DNA of 24,162 nucleotides. It comes from Sulfurimonadaceae bacterium. GTDB taxonomy: Bacteria > Campylobacterota > Campylobacteria > Campylobacterales > Sulfurimonadaceae. The notes beneath the pieces are model-generated. The model did not search any database. It saw only the letters and a program-made list of their open reading frames with translations, and was not told the origin of the DNA. Location of the stretch: NCBI GenBank assembly GCA_026193155.1, contig JAPHSI010000138.1, positions 1 to 24,162 of the forward strand, written 5' to 3'. Within the stretch, counting starts at the first letter, position 1, and each line of letters starts with the position of its first letter. A program made the translations under genes and the position numbers. Shown here in pieces: positions 7,648 to 15,639 of the stretch.

Positions 7648-9309
7648 ATGGCGTTCGATAACGAATCATTTGAGGAAGAAGAAAATTTTGCAGAGATGTT
7701 TGCTGCAAGTGAAAAGAAGCAAAGTGCAAGCAACCGTATAGTTGAGGGTGAGATTGTTGAGATTCAAGCTGATGACAATAGAGCATTAGTTGGTGTTGGT
7801 GACAAATCAGAAGGTATCTTAAATCTAGATGAGATAAGAGATGAAAAAGGTGAACTTATTTTTGGTTTAGGTGATAAAATCAAAGTAATGGTTACAGGAT
7901 ACTATAATGAGCGTCCAAAAATCTCTTATAAAAAAGTACTAGAGCAAGAGAAAACTCTTAACTTCATTGAAGCAAACAAAGATAATTTTGAAGAGCTTAT
8001 CATTGAAGGTGTTATTACTAAGAAAAACCGTGGTGGATATGTAGTTGAAGCAGATGCAGTTTCATTCTTTATGCCACGTTCTTTAGCGGCTTTTAAAGAT
8101 AGTGATGATGTTGTTGGTCGTAAAATCAAAGCACAAGTTATTAAAATTGATGAAGATGAAAACTCAATTGTTGTTTCTCGTCGTAAACTTTTCAATGAAG
8201 AACGTAAACGTAAAAAAGAGATTATCGATAAACTAATGGAAGATGATGTAATCGTAGAAGGTGAAATTAAGAAAATCACTTCTTACGGTATGTTTGTTGA
8301 TGTTGGTGGAGCTGATGGTCTTGTTCACTATAATGAAATATCTTACAAGGGTCCTGTTAATCCTTCAAAATTATACAAAGAGGGTGATAAAGTTACTGTT
8401 AAAGCTATTGCTTATGACAAAGATAAACGTCACCTTTCTCTTTCTATTAAAGCAGTTCAACCAGATCCATGGGCAGAAGTTGAGTCTGAATTAGATGAAG
8501 GTGATACTATTACTGTAACTGTTTCAAATATTGAAGCATACGGTGTATTTGTAGATTTAGGAAATGATATTGAAGGTTTCTTACATATTTCTGAGATTTC
8601 TTGGGATAAAAATGTTAAAAACCCGAATGATTACTTAACAGTTGGTCAAGAGATTGATGTTGAAGTAATTGAGATTAACTCTGACACTCATAAACTTAGA
8701 GTTTCTCTTAAAAAACTTCTTCCAAAACCATTTGATGAATTTGTTAAAAATCATAGAGAAGGGGATGTTGTTACAGGTACAGTTACATCTCTTACAGATT
8801 TTGGTGCTTTTGTTCGTATTGACGGTGTTGAAGGATTATTACATAATCAAGATATTTCATGGGATAAAAATGTAAAATGTAAAGATATTTTAAAATCTGG
8901 TGAAGAAGTTGAAGTTAAAATCGCTAAAATCAATGCAGATGATCAAAAAATATCTCTTAACCGTAAAACACTTTTAGAGTCTCCAATTGATACTTTTGCA
9001 AAAAGCCATAAAGTAAACACTGCTATTACAGGAACTATCCGTGATATTAAAGAGTTTGGTGTATTTGTATCACTTGAAGATGGTGTTGATGCACTTATTC
9101 GTGATGAAGACCTAGCTCCATTAAATAAAGATGAGTTAGAAGCAGGTCAAGAAATTGAAGCTGCAATCGCTGTTATTGATACAAGACGTGACCGTATCCG
9201 TTTATCTGTTAAAAAACTAGACTATATTAAAAGCCAAGAGATTTTAGATGAAATTAATGATAATCAATCTCATTCTTTAGGTGATTTAATTAAAGATCAA
9301 ATAAAGTAA
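7648..9309 (+). CDS. rpsA: 30S ribosomal protein S1
   Basis: Binds mRNA at the 30S platform and aids initiation on weakly ribosome-bound messages. An acidic leader (about 1-25) is followed by six S1 domains at about 30-98, 113-182, 200-270, 285-358, 373-444 and 457-528. Domains 3-6 show the canonical pattern GxFVDxG...GLVH/GFLHISEIS and end in lysine-rich LSLSIKA / LRVSLKK strands. Domains 1 and 2 are divergent, as usual for S1, where they dock on the ribosome. The total of 553 matches the phylum. The start at 7648 has an AGAGGA Shine-Dalgarno at 7636-7641. Confidence 0.96.
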   Translation: MAFDNESFEEEENFAEMFAASEKKQSASNRIVEGEIVEIQADDNRALVGVGDKSEGILNLDEIRDEKGELIFGLGDKIKVMVTGYYNERPKISYKKVLEQEKTLNFIEANKDNFEELIIEGVITKKNRGGYVVEADAVSFFMPRSLAAFKDSDDVVGRKIKAQVIKIDEDENSIVVSRRKLFNEERKRKKEIIDKLMEDDVIVEGEIKKITSYGMFVDVGGADGLVHYNEISYKGPVNPSKLYKEGDKVTVKAIAYDKDKRHLSLSIKAVQPDPWAEVESELDEGDTITVTVSNIEAYGVFVDLGNDIEGFLHISEISWDKNVKNPNDYLTVGQEIDVEVIEINSDTHKLRVSLKKLLPKPFDEFVKNHREGDVVTGTVTSLTDFGAFVRIDGVEGLLHNQDISWDKNVKCKDILKSGEEVEVKIAKINADDQKISLNRKTLLESPIDTFAKSHKVNTAITGTIRDIKEFGVFVSLEDGVDALIRDEDLAPLNKDELEAGQEIEAAIAVIDTRRDRIRLSVKKLDYIKSQEILDEINDNQSHSLGDLIKDQIK

Positions 9310-9310
9310 G

Positions 9311-9790
9311 ATGCATACTATATTAAAATGGTTTACTCCAATCATAGGGATTGGGGTTGCTATTTTTATTATAATCTTTTTAATAAATATTAACTCTCAT
9401 GAAAAAATTAGAGAGTTAAAACCACTTTCTCGAAAAAGTACAACTGCTAAACAAAAGAATGAAAAAGTTTGGCTTGAACACTTTTCTGATACTCAAAGAT
9501 TAGGGTATTTTTATCCTGTTAATGAAGTATATATAAAAACTTCTTTAGATAAAAAGATACTAAGCAAAACTGTATATAGATTATCTGCATCCCTTATAGA
9601 TCCGTATCAGTTATTTTGTTTAAAAGAAGAGTTGAATCAACATAAGTTGAAATATTATCTCAAGAGAGATAAAAATGGAGTATTATTGGATATATACTCC
9701 CAAGATAAACCTAAACTAAACTCTTTAGTTGAAGTTTTAAAAAACTACCAAATTCAAGCGAGTATCTCGCTATATAAAGAGGATAAATAA
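9311..9790 (+). CDS. Conserved small membrane-anchored protein between rpsA and serA
   Basis: I do not recognise a named domain. Residues about 8-27 are one strongly hydrophobic segment with almost no charge before it, followed by a basic stretch and a soluble domain of about 120 residues. This suggests a bitopic inner-membrane protein with its bulk in the periplasm. The soluble part has a single Cys in the PYQLFCLKEEL segment and alternating beta/alpha character (LKYYLKRDKNGVLLDIYS, ASISLYKE). It starts 1 nt after the rpsA stop and ends directly against the serA start, so it is locked in the operon. A small unknown gene occupies the same slot in C. jejuni and H. pylori as I recall (Cj0892c, HP0398). 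Function unknown. Confidence 0.8.
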   Translation: MHTILKWFTPIIGIGVAIFIIIFLININSHEKIRELKPLSRKSTTAKQKNEKVWLEHFSDTQRLGYFYPVNEVYIKTSLDKKILSKTVYRLSASLIDPYQLFCLKEELNQHKLKYYLKRDKNGVLLDIYSQDKPKLNSLVEVLKNYQIQASISLYKEDK

Positions 9791-11380
9791 ATGCAAAAAC
9801 ATACTATTGTAGTTTGTGACCATATTCATGATGCTGGTCTTAAAATGTTACAAAACGATGAAAACATAAACTATGTTTTCGCTGCTGATGTTGATAAGAC
9901 TGAACTTGTAGAAAAAATTATCCCAACTGCAGATGTTGCAATCACAAGAAGTTCTACAGATGTAGATGAATTTTTTATATCGCATGCAAAAAATCTAAAA
10001 GCAGTTGTACGTGCAGGTGTTGGGGTTGATAATGTAGATATCCCAGGATGTTCAAAAGAGGGTATTATTGTTATGAATGTACCAACTGCAAATACTATTG
10101 CAGCGGTTGAACTTACAATGGCTCATATGCTTTCATGTATGAGAATGTTTCCATACTCTCATAATCACTTAAAAGAAGAGCGTATTTGGAAACGTGAAAA
10201 ATGGTATGGATATGAGTTAAAAGGTAAAAAGCTTGGTGTTATCGGTTTTGGTAATATAGGTAGTCGTGTAGCTAAGCGTGCTAAAGCTTTTGAGATGGAT
10301 ATTGTTGCATATGATCCATATATACATCCTTCTAAAGTCACTGATTTAGATATGACATATACTAAAAATTTTGATGATATTCTCTCGTGCGATATTATCA
10401 CTATTCACACACCTAAGAATCAAGAAACTATTGATATCATCAACGAAGCAGAAATTGCGAAGATGAAAGACGGTGTAGTGTTGGTTAACTGTGCTCGTGG
10501 TGGTCTTTATAATGAAGATGCACTTTATAACAATCTTAAAAGTGGGAAAGTTCGTTTTGCGGGTATAGATGTTTTTATTAAAGAACCTGCAACTGATCAT
10601 CCATTACTAGAACTTGACAACGTAACTGTTTCACCGCATCTTGGTGCTAACACTTACGAGTCACAGTATAATATCGGTACACAAGCGGCTCAAAATGCTA
10701 TTGAAGCTGCAAAAGGCATAGCTTATCCACATGCAATGAATTTACCTATTGATGAGACTACAATACCTCCATTTGTAAAACCATTTTTGGAAATGGGTCA
10801 AAAAATAGGTTTCTTAGAATCTCAAATGAATAAGAGTCAGATTGTATCTATAAAAGTTAGCGGATATGGTGAAATAGGTCAATATGTTGATTCTCTTTCA
10901 ACTTTTGTTGCTGTTGGCGCTATGAGTCAAAACTCTAGTGATACTATCAACTATGTTAATGCCGATTTTATTGCAAAAGAGAAGGGCATAGAGATTTTAA
11001 GTGAAGACTGTGGTGATTCTTCTGTGTATAAAAACCTAATTACCATTAAACTTACAACCGCTGAGGGTACTACAACTATTAGCGGTACTATTTTTGACGA
11101 TAATGTTCAACGTCTTGTTGCAATTGACGGTTTTGACATTGAAGTTGCACTTCGTGGAAATATGATTATGTTTAAAAATACAGATGTTCCTGGCGTAATT
11201 GGAAGCGTTGGTACTGTTCTTGCAAACAATAATGTAAATATTGCAGATTTTTCATTAGCTAGAAACACACAGGGTAATGCTTTAGCTGTTGTGTTAGTAG
11301 ATAATGCAGTAAATGAAGCTACAATTAAAGAATTATCTAGCTTAGAAGCTTGCTTAAGTGTAAGTTACGCTTCTATATAA
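9791..11380 (+). CDS. serA: D-3-phosphoglycerate dehydrogenase
   Basis: Oxidises 3-phosphoglycerate to 3-phosphohydroxypyruvate, the first committed step of serine synthesis. The Rossmann motif GFGNIG is at 152-157. Catalytic residues are Arg236 (CARGGLYNEDAL), Glu265 (FIKEPATDHPL) and His283 (SPHLGANTYESQ). After the catalytic domains comes the intervening ASB-type domain (about 320-450) and a C-terminal ACT domain (about 455-529, NTDVPGVIGSVGTVLANNN) that usually binds serine as feedback inhibitor. The length of 529 identifies the long, ACT-containing form. An AGAGGA Shine-Dalgarno precedes the ATG. The start abuts the stop of the preceding membrane-protein gene and a strong hairpin follows, so serA is the last gene of the block. 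Confidence 0.96.
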   Translation: MQKHTIVVCDHIHDAGLKMLQNDENINYVFAADVDKTELVEKIIPTADVAITRSSTDVDEFFISHAKNLKAVVRAGVGVDNVDIPGCSKEGIIVMNVPTANTIAAVELTMAHMLSCMRMFPYSHNHLKEERIWKREKWYGYELKGKKLGVIGFGNIGSRVAKRAKAFEMDIVAYDPYIHPSKVTDLDMTYTKNFDDILSCDIITIHTPKNQETIDIINEAEIAKMKDGVVLVNCARGGLYNEDALYNNLKSGKVRFAGIDVFIKEPATDHPLLELDNVTVSPHLGANTYESQYNIGTQAAQNAIEAAKGIAYPHAMNLPIDETTIPPFVKPFLEMGQKIGFLESQMNKSQIVSIKVSGYGEIGQYVDSLSTFVAVGAMSQNSSDTINYVNADFIAKEKGIEILSEDCGDSSVYKNLITIKLTTAEGTTTISGTIFDDNVQRLVAIDGFDIEVALRGNMIMFKNTDVPGVIGSVGTVLANNNVNIADFSLARNTQGNALAVVLVDNAVNEATIKELSSLEACLSVSYASI

Positions 11381-11399
11381 TTAATACAAACAATATTAT

Positions 11400-11429
11400 A
11401 ATCTCTCTTTTCCAAGAAAAGAGAGATTT
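11400..11429 (+). terminator. Rho-independent terminator after serA
   Basis: Perfect 13-bp stem, AATCTCTCTTTTC (11400-11412) and GAAAAGAGAGATT (11416-11428), with loop CAA, followed by a short interrupted T tract (TTTCTTAT). It lies 20 nt after the serA stop and closes the pheS-to-serA transcription block. Confidence 0.75.
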
Positions 11430-11512
11430 CTTATAATATACTTACTTTAAATATTTCAAAAAAATCAGTAATAAATTTAACAATGTAACTATTATTTTGT
11501 ATGAAATTGTAG

Positions 11513-11548
11513 AAAAAAAAGTAGGTCATAAATTAGATTTATGACCTA
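11513..11548 (-). terminator. Rho-independent terminator of the efflux operon
   Basis: 11-bp perfect stem, TAGGTCATAAA (11522-11532) and TTTATGACCTA (11538-11548), with a 5-nt loop. On the minus strand the stem is followed by a run of eight T residues (A-run at 11513-11520). It lies 7 nt downstream of the last RND gene, a textbook position. Confidence 0.85.
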
Positions 11549-11554
11549 TAAATA

Positions 11555-13246
11555 TTATATATCTTTTGTTTTATCCATAAGTATTGGTATAAAAATAAGA
11601 GATACTATAACAGCAGCTACCGTACCCGATATAAGGGCTACCCCAAGACCCCCGAATACAGGATCACTAGCAAGAAGAGCAGAACCTAAAATAATTGCTA
11701 TAGCCGTTAACATAATAGGTTTAGACCTAGTAGCACTTGCTATTGCTATTGCTCTTCTTTTTGGTATATCTTTCTCTTGTATTAATGATTTTGCAAAATC
11801 AATCAAAAGTAAAGAATTTCTAGAACTAATTCCCATTAGTGCAATAAATCCTATTAAAGAAGTTGCAGTTAAAAAGAATGTCTCAGTAGTTACTAAATCA
11901 GCTACCCAGTGTCCTATAATAACGCCGATAATCGATAAGAAACTTCCACCTAAAACAATAGAACTAAGTACAAAAGATTTATAATACACTACTAAAAGTA
12001 GGAAAATAAGTATTAGTGCAGCTATAAATGCAGCACCTAAATCTCTAAACGTATCTAATGTGACTTTCATCTCTCCATCCCAACGAAGTAGATATTCTTC
12101 TCCGTTAGTTTTATCTTTAAGTTTTAAATCAAACATATAAGTTGTTATACCGTCAACTTTACTTACTTCATACTTATCTGAAAAATATTCAATCATCTTC
12201 TCTCTCGCATCAAGAAGTGGATATACTTGAGATACCATATCTGTCTCAGCTACAACATTAACCATTGTTTTTAAGTTCTTATGATAAATCATTGGAGCAC
12301 TCTCTCCTTCTTCAATTGCAACAACTTCGGTAAGAGGTATCATCATTCCATTTTTATTCATCAGACTTAATTGGCTTAGTTTAGCTTTTAAAGCAGACAG
12401 TGTATTTGAATTCATTGTTTGACTTTCATCACTTAATGAAACAAATATTGATATCTGATTATTTAGTTCAATCGTATTCTTAACGGCTACACCCATACCC
12501 TCAAAGGCAAGATATAGTATTTGATTTACTTGTTCAACACTTAATCCACTTTTACTAACTTTATCAGAAATTGGGACTAGTTGATATTTTTTATAGCTCT
12601 CATCGGCCATAATATCTATATCTACTAAACCATCTGTTTTTTGTAGTATCTTTGCAACATCATGACTGAGTTCAATAACTTTTTGGTTATATTTACCATA
12701 TACTTCAACTACTATGGATGCTAAGGTTGGTGGACCTGCAGGCATCTCTATCATTTTAATATTTGTATTTTTTACTATTGGAAGACATTTGTCTTTTAAT
12801 ATAGGACGAAGTCTTTGTACCATGTTAAATGATTTCTCATCCCTTGAGTGTTTGTCTGTAAGATTTACAACAACCTCTGCAAACTGTTCACCCATTTTCA
12901 TCCCACTTCCTTTAACAAGACCAGCATAATCAAGAGGAGAACCTTGCCCTAAGAAAAGTTCTAAATCAGTTACATGTTTTTCTTTTTGAAAAATATTTAT
13001 TACACATTCACTTACTGCTTTTGTTTGGTGAATTGAACTACCGTTTGGAGTATCAATATATACAGTAAAGGTATTAGTACTTTTTCCAGGAAGCATTTTT
13101 GCTAAAACAATTTTCGTTGGAAACATCATGATTGAGCCAACAAAAAATAGTGCTACAAGTCCAAAAACAATTAACGTTTTTTTAGGATTATCTAAAATGC
13201 CGTATACAAATTCTTCAAATTTTTTACCTTGATGTTCGTGACCCAT
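11555..13246 (-). CDS. RND efflux permease, C-terminal half (TM7-TM12)
   Basis: Second half of an AcrB/CusA-superfamily inner-membrane proton-driven pump. Order seen: a short His-containing N-terminus (MGHEHQGKK), TM7 (about 24-42), a large periplasmic porter/docking region (about 43-400) with the MPAGPPTLASIVVEVYG strand found in these pumps, then TM8-TM12 (about 404-557). The TM10 relay segment reads GISSRNSLLLIDFA, with Arg476 where AcrB has Lys940. The gene has its own excellent Shine-Dalgarno (AAGGAGG at 13254-13260, 7-nt spacing), so it should be translated separately rather than being debris of a broken gene. It overlaps the N-terminal half by one base. Together the halves total 1095 residues, normal for a complete RND permease. 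Confidence 0.9.
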   Translation of the reverse strand: MGHEHQGKKFEEFVYGILDNPKKTLIVFGLVALFFVGSIMMFPTKIVLAKMLPGKSTNTFTVYIDTPNGSSIHQTKAVSECVINIFQKEKHVTDLELFLGQGSPLDYAGLVKGSGMKMGEQFAEVVVNLTDKHSRDEKSFNMVQRLRPILKDKCLPIVKNTNIKMIEMPAGPPTLASIVVEVYGKYNQKVIELSHDVAKILQKTDGLVDIDIMADESYKKYQLVPISDKVSKSGLSVEQVNQILYLAFEGMGVAVKNTIELNNQISIFVSLSDESQTMNSNTLSALKAKLSQLSLMNKNGMMIPLTEVVAIEEGESAPMIYHKNLKTMVNVVAETDMVSQVYPLLDAREKMIEYFSDKYEVSKVDGITTYMFDLKLKDKTNGEEYLLRWDGEMKVTLDTFRDLGAAFIAALILIFLLLVVYYKSFVLSSIVLGGSFLSIIGVIIGHWVADLVTTETFFLTATSLIGFIALMGISSRNSLLLIDFAKSLIQEKDIPKRRAIAIASATRSKPIMLTAIAIILGSALLASDPVFGGLGVALISGTVAAVIVSLIFIPILMDKTKDI

Positions 13247-14844
13247 TAATTTGCCTCCTTTTCAGTATGTTGATGTGCACCGTCTTCAGATCTATGAAGT
13301 AGTTTTCTTCCAAGATACGGTGTAAATATATATGCAATAAATAATGATGCTAATAACGCAACTGGAACGTTAAAAGGAATCGGTTTCATAAATTCACCCA
13401 TCATCCCACCAACAAAAGCCATTGGTACCATTGTAAGAATAATAGCTAGTGTTGCAACGTTTGTAGGTGCACCGATCTCATCAGTTGCACTTATAAGAAG
13501 TTCGTCTATATCTCTTTGTTCACTATCATGAGCATGCATATGTCTATGGATATTCTCAATAACAATGATTGCAGCATCTACTAGAAGACCCAAGGATAAT
13601 AAAAATGCAAATAATGTAATTCTGTTTATTGTTTGATCTCCCATATATGCGATAAAGAGTGTTATAGCTAAAATAGCAGGTACTGTAAAAGTTACTATTA
13701 AAGACTCTTTCCATCCTAGGAAGAATACAAGCATAACAGCAATAATAACTATGGTAATAACTAAATGATGCACTAACTCATTTACTGCATCATTTGCTCT
13801 TACTCCATAATCTCTAGTGATTGTATATGAGATTCCTAGCTTATTTAAAGTCTCTTTATGTGAATCTAAAAGTTCTTTTACGTCATCTGCAACAAACACG
13901 GCATTAGTCCCTGCCAGTTTTGAAACAGAAAGTGTAATCTGTTCATATGATTGACCATCTTTGAAAAATATTTTTGCACTTTGTTTGTTTTGTATATCTA
14001 TACTGTCTGTAATTTTTGCAACATCTCTTAAATATATTGGGCTTCCCATATATTGAGCTACCATAATATTTTCAACATCTTTTATAGAATCAATTGCATT
14101 CTTAATACCGAATATTACAAGTTCATTATTTTTTGTAGGGGCATTTACACTTGGAACGCGAACTGCAATAGATTTAATACCTTGAACAATTTGACCTAAA
14201 GATAAGTGATAACCTTTTAGTTTTGCTAAATCTACTTCTACATTGTATTGTTCTTTATGTTCACCTTTTAATTCTGTTTTAGAAACACTATCTATAGCAC
14301 TTATATCTTTTTTCAAGTTTTCAATAGTCTCAAGATATTGTGGATAAGAGATAGACTTGTCTTTTTGATAAAAAGCTATACCGAGTATTGGTATATCAAT
14401 GTCTATATCAAAAGGTTTTACAAGCGGCTGCATAATATTTTTAGGAAGTTTATCCATATTTTGCATCACTTTATCATACAGCTTAAGATTAGATATCTCT
14501 CTATTTTGCCCTATGTGATACATAACATTTACTACTGCAACATTATCCATACTCATTGAATAAATATGCTCAATACCTTTTATTTCTCTAAGTTTTGTCT
14601 CAAGCGGTTCTACTATTATCTGCTCAATCTCTTTAGGTTTTAATCCAGGTGCCGGAACAATAATACTCCCGCCACTTATAGAAATTTGAGGGTCTTCTTC
14701 CCTTGGCATAACTTCTAAAGATATATATCCGATAGCAAGTAAAAAGATAGCTAAAACGGCAGTCAGTGGATTGTATAAAAAACCACGAGCGAGTTTACCG
14801 GCACTATCAGTTACTTTAATATTTGATAGGTCTTTTTCTTTCAT
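13246..14844 (-). CDS. RND efflux permease, N-terminal half (TM1-TM6)
   Basis: First half of the permease. TM1 lies at about 24-43 and is followed by the MPREEDPQI motif (46-54), typical of one large class of proteobacterial RND pumps. The periplasmic porter region spans about 55-355, and TM2-TM6 span about 358-515. The TM4 proton-relay motif is LLVDAAIIVIENIHR: Asp423 is kept, the second Asp of AcrB is Ala424, and Glu430 follows, a pattern closer to CusA-type pumps. A histidine cluster HRHMHAH (433-439) follows TM4, and the C-terminal tail contains HRSEDGAHQH. It ends at the cytoplasmic TM6-TM7 connector, where undivided pumps continue. The start abuts the stop of the adaptor gene. Substrate cannot be inferred from sequence. 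Confidence 0.9.
   Translation of the reverse strand: MKEKDLSNIKVTDSAGKLARGFLYNPLTAVLAIFLLAIGYISLEVMPREEDPQISISGGSIIVPAPGLKPKEIEQIIVEPLETKLREIKGIEHIYSMSMDNVAVVNVMYHIGQNREISNLKLYDKVMQNMDKLPKNIMQPLVKPFDIDIDIPILGIAFYQKDKSISYPQYLETIENLKKDISAIDSVSKTELKGEHKEQYNVEVDLAKLKGYHLSLGQIVQGIKSIAVRVPSVNAPTKNNELVIFGIKNAIDSIKDVENIMVAQYMGSPIYLRDVAKITDSIDIQNKQSAKIFFKDGQSYEQITLSVSKLAGTNAVFVADDVKELLDSHKETLNKLGISYTITRDYGVRANDAVNELVHHLVITIVIIAVMLVFFLGWKESLIVTFTVPAILAITLFIAYMGDQTINRITLFAFLLSLGLLVDAAIIVIENIHRHMHAHDSEQRDIDELLISATDEIGAPTNVATLAIILTMVPMAFVGGMMGEFMKPIPFNVPVALLASLFIAYIFTPYLGRKLLHRSEDGAHQHTEKEAN
13254..13260 (-). promoter_or_regulatory. Perfect Shine-Dalgarno for the C-terminal RND half
   Basis: The minus strand reads AAGGAGG, 7 nt before the ATG at 13246, and lies inside the last codons of the N-terminal half (codons for Lys-Glu-Ala). 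It supports deliberate independent initiation, or reinitiation, of the second half. Confidence 0.8.
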
Positions 14845-15639
14845 TTATTGAACCTTCACATCAACTGTTGCATACATACCAGGATATACGGATTTATTAT
14901 TAGTTTTAAAAGATACTTTGATTTTAAATGTATGTGTCATAGGATTTGAGTTTGGAATGATAGCACTAACCTCACCAATTGTTTTTATATCTAATGATGG
15001 GATAGTTACTTTTACTTTTGTACCGTGCTTTATATTTTTTAGATTGCTCTCCGCAATCTCAGCTGAAATTTTTAAATTTGATAAATCAGATAATATTATA
15101 GCCGGCATCCCAGGCATTGCCATCTCTCCAACTTTAATATTCTTAGCTACAACAACACCGTCATTTGGAGCTTTTATATGTAAATATCTATATTGATTTT
15201 CAACCTCTTTAAGTTGTGCTTCTGCTTGGGCTACCTGCTTTTTTGATATTGCAATCATATCTTTTAAGTTTGCTTCTGCAAGTTCAAGAGTTTCAACTTC
15301 ATGTTTTGAAACCATGTCTTTTTCATAAAGACGTCTATGACGGTCTAAATTTAGTTTTACATTCGTGTATTGATTTTGATACATTTGAAGGGCAAGTTGA
15401 GCTTGACTTATTCCAAGTTTTACCTGAGTCATGGCAGAATCAATCTCTTTTGAGTCAATTTCATATAGTAGTTGACCCTTTTTAACATATTCTCCTTCAC
15501 TGATATTAACTTGTGTTACAAAGCCCATAAAACGACTTGTAATCATCTTTTGATTATCAGATATTACACTACCTGAGAGTGTTAAAGTATCGGCTATTAA
15601 AGTAGCCCCCATTGCTAAAAGTATAAGTAGTTTTTTCAT
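14845..15639 (-). CDS. Periplasmic adaptor (membrane fusion protein) of RND efflux pump
   Basis: Bridges the inner-membrane RND permease and the outer-membrane TolC channel. Signal peptide about 1-16 (MKKLLILLAMGATLIA) without a lipobox. A lipoyl half-motif (GFVTQVNISEGEYVKKGQLLYEID, about 39-62) is followed by the alpha-hairpin (about 65-145, Gln/Glu/Lys-rich), the second lipoyl half (IKAPNDGVVVAKNIKVGEM, about 157-175) and a beta-barrel ending YPGMYATVDVKV. At 264 residues it is short, with the membrane-proximal domain reduced. The start overlaps the tolC stop by one base (TAATG), with GGAGA as Shine-Dalgarno. Confidence 0.93.
   Translation of the reverse strand: MKKLLILLAMGATLIADTLTLSGSVISDNQKMITSRFMGFVTQVNISEGEYVKKGQLLYEIDSKEIDSAMTQVKLGISQAQLALQMYQNQYTNVKLNLDRHRRLYEKDMVSKHEVETLELAEANLKDMIAISKKQVAQAEAQLKEVENQYRYLHIKAPNDGVVVAKNIKVGEMAMPGMPAIILSDLSNLKISAEIAESNLKNIKHGTKVKVTIPSLDIKTIGEVSAIIPNSNPMTHTFKIKVSFKTNNKSVYPGMYATVDVKVQ

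Noticed and set aside
13246..13262. Programmed -1 ribosomal frameshift fusing the two RND halves
   Set aside because: The frame difference and the internal Shine-Dalgarno would fit, but the sequence before the stop is not a canonical X-XXY-YYZ slippery heptamer, and independent initiation at the ATG explains the data more simply.
14339..14354. A stretch resembling a Nextera transposon-end adaptor (14 of 16 bases), giving an antisense ORF beginning MWIRDR
   Set aside because: It has two mismatches, and the RND permease reading frame runs straight through it with normal protein sequence on both sides. It is coincidence, not adaptor contamination or a chimeric join.
14338..14559. Antisense ORF of 73 codons inside the RND N-half gene
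   Set aside because: It lies entirely within a well-supported gene on the other strand, has no ribosome site and low-complexity residues.
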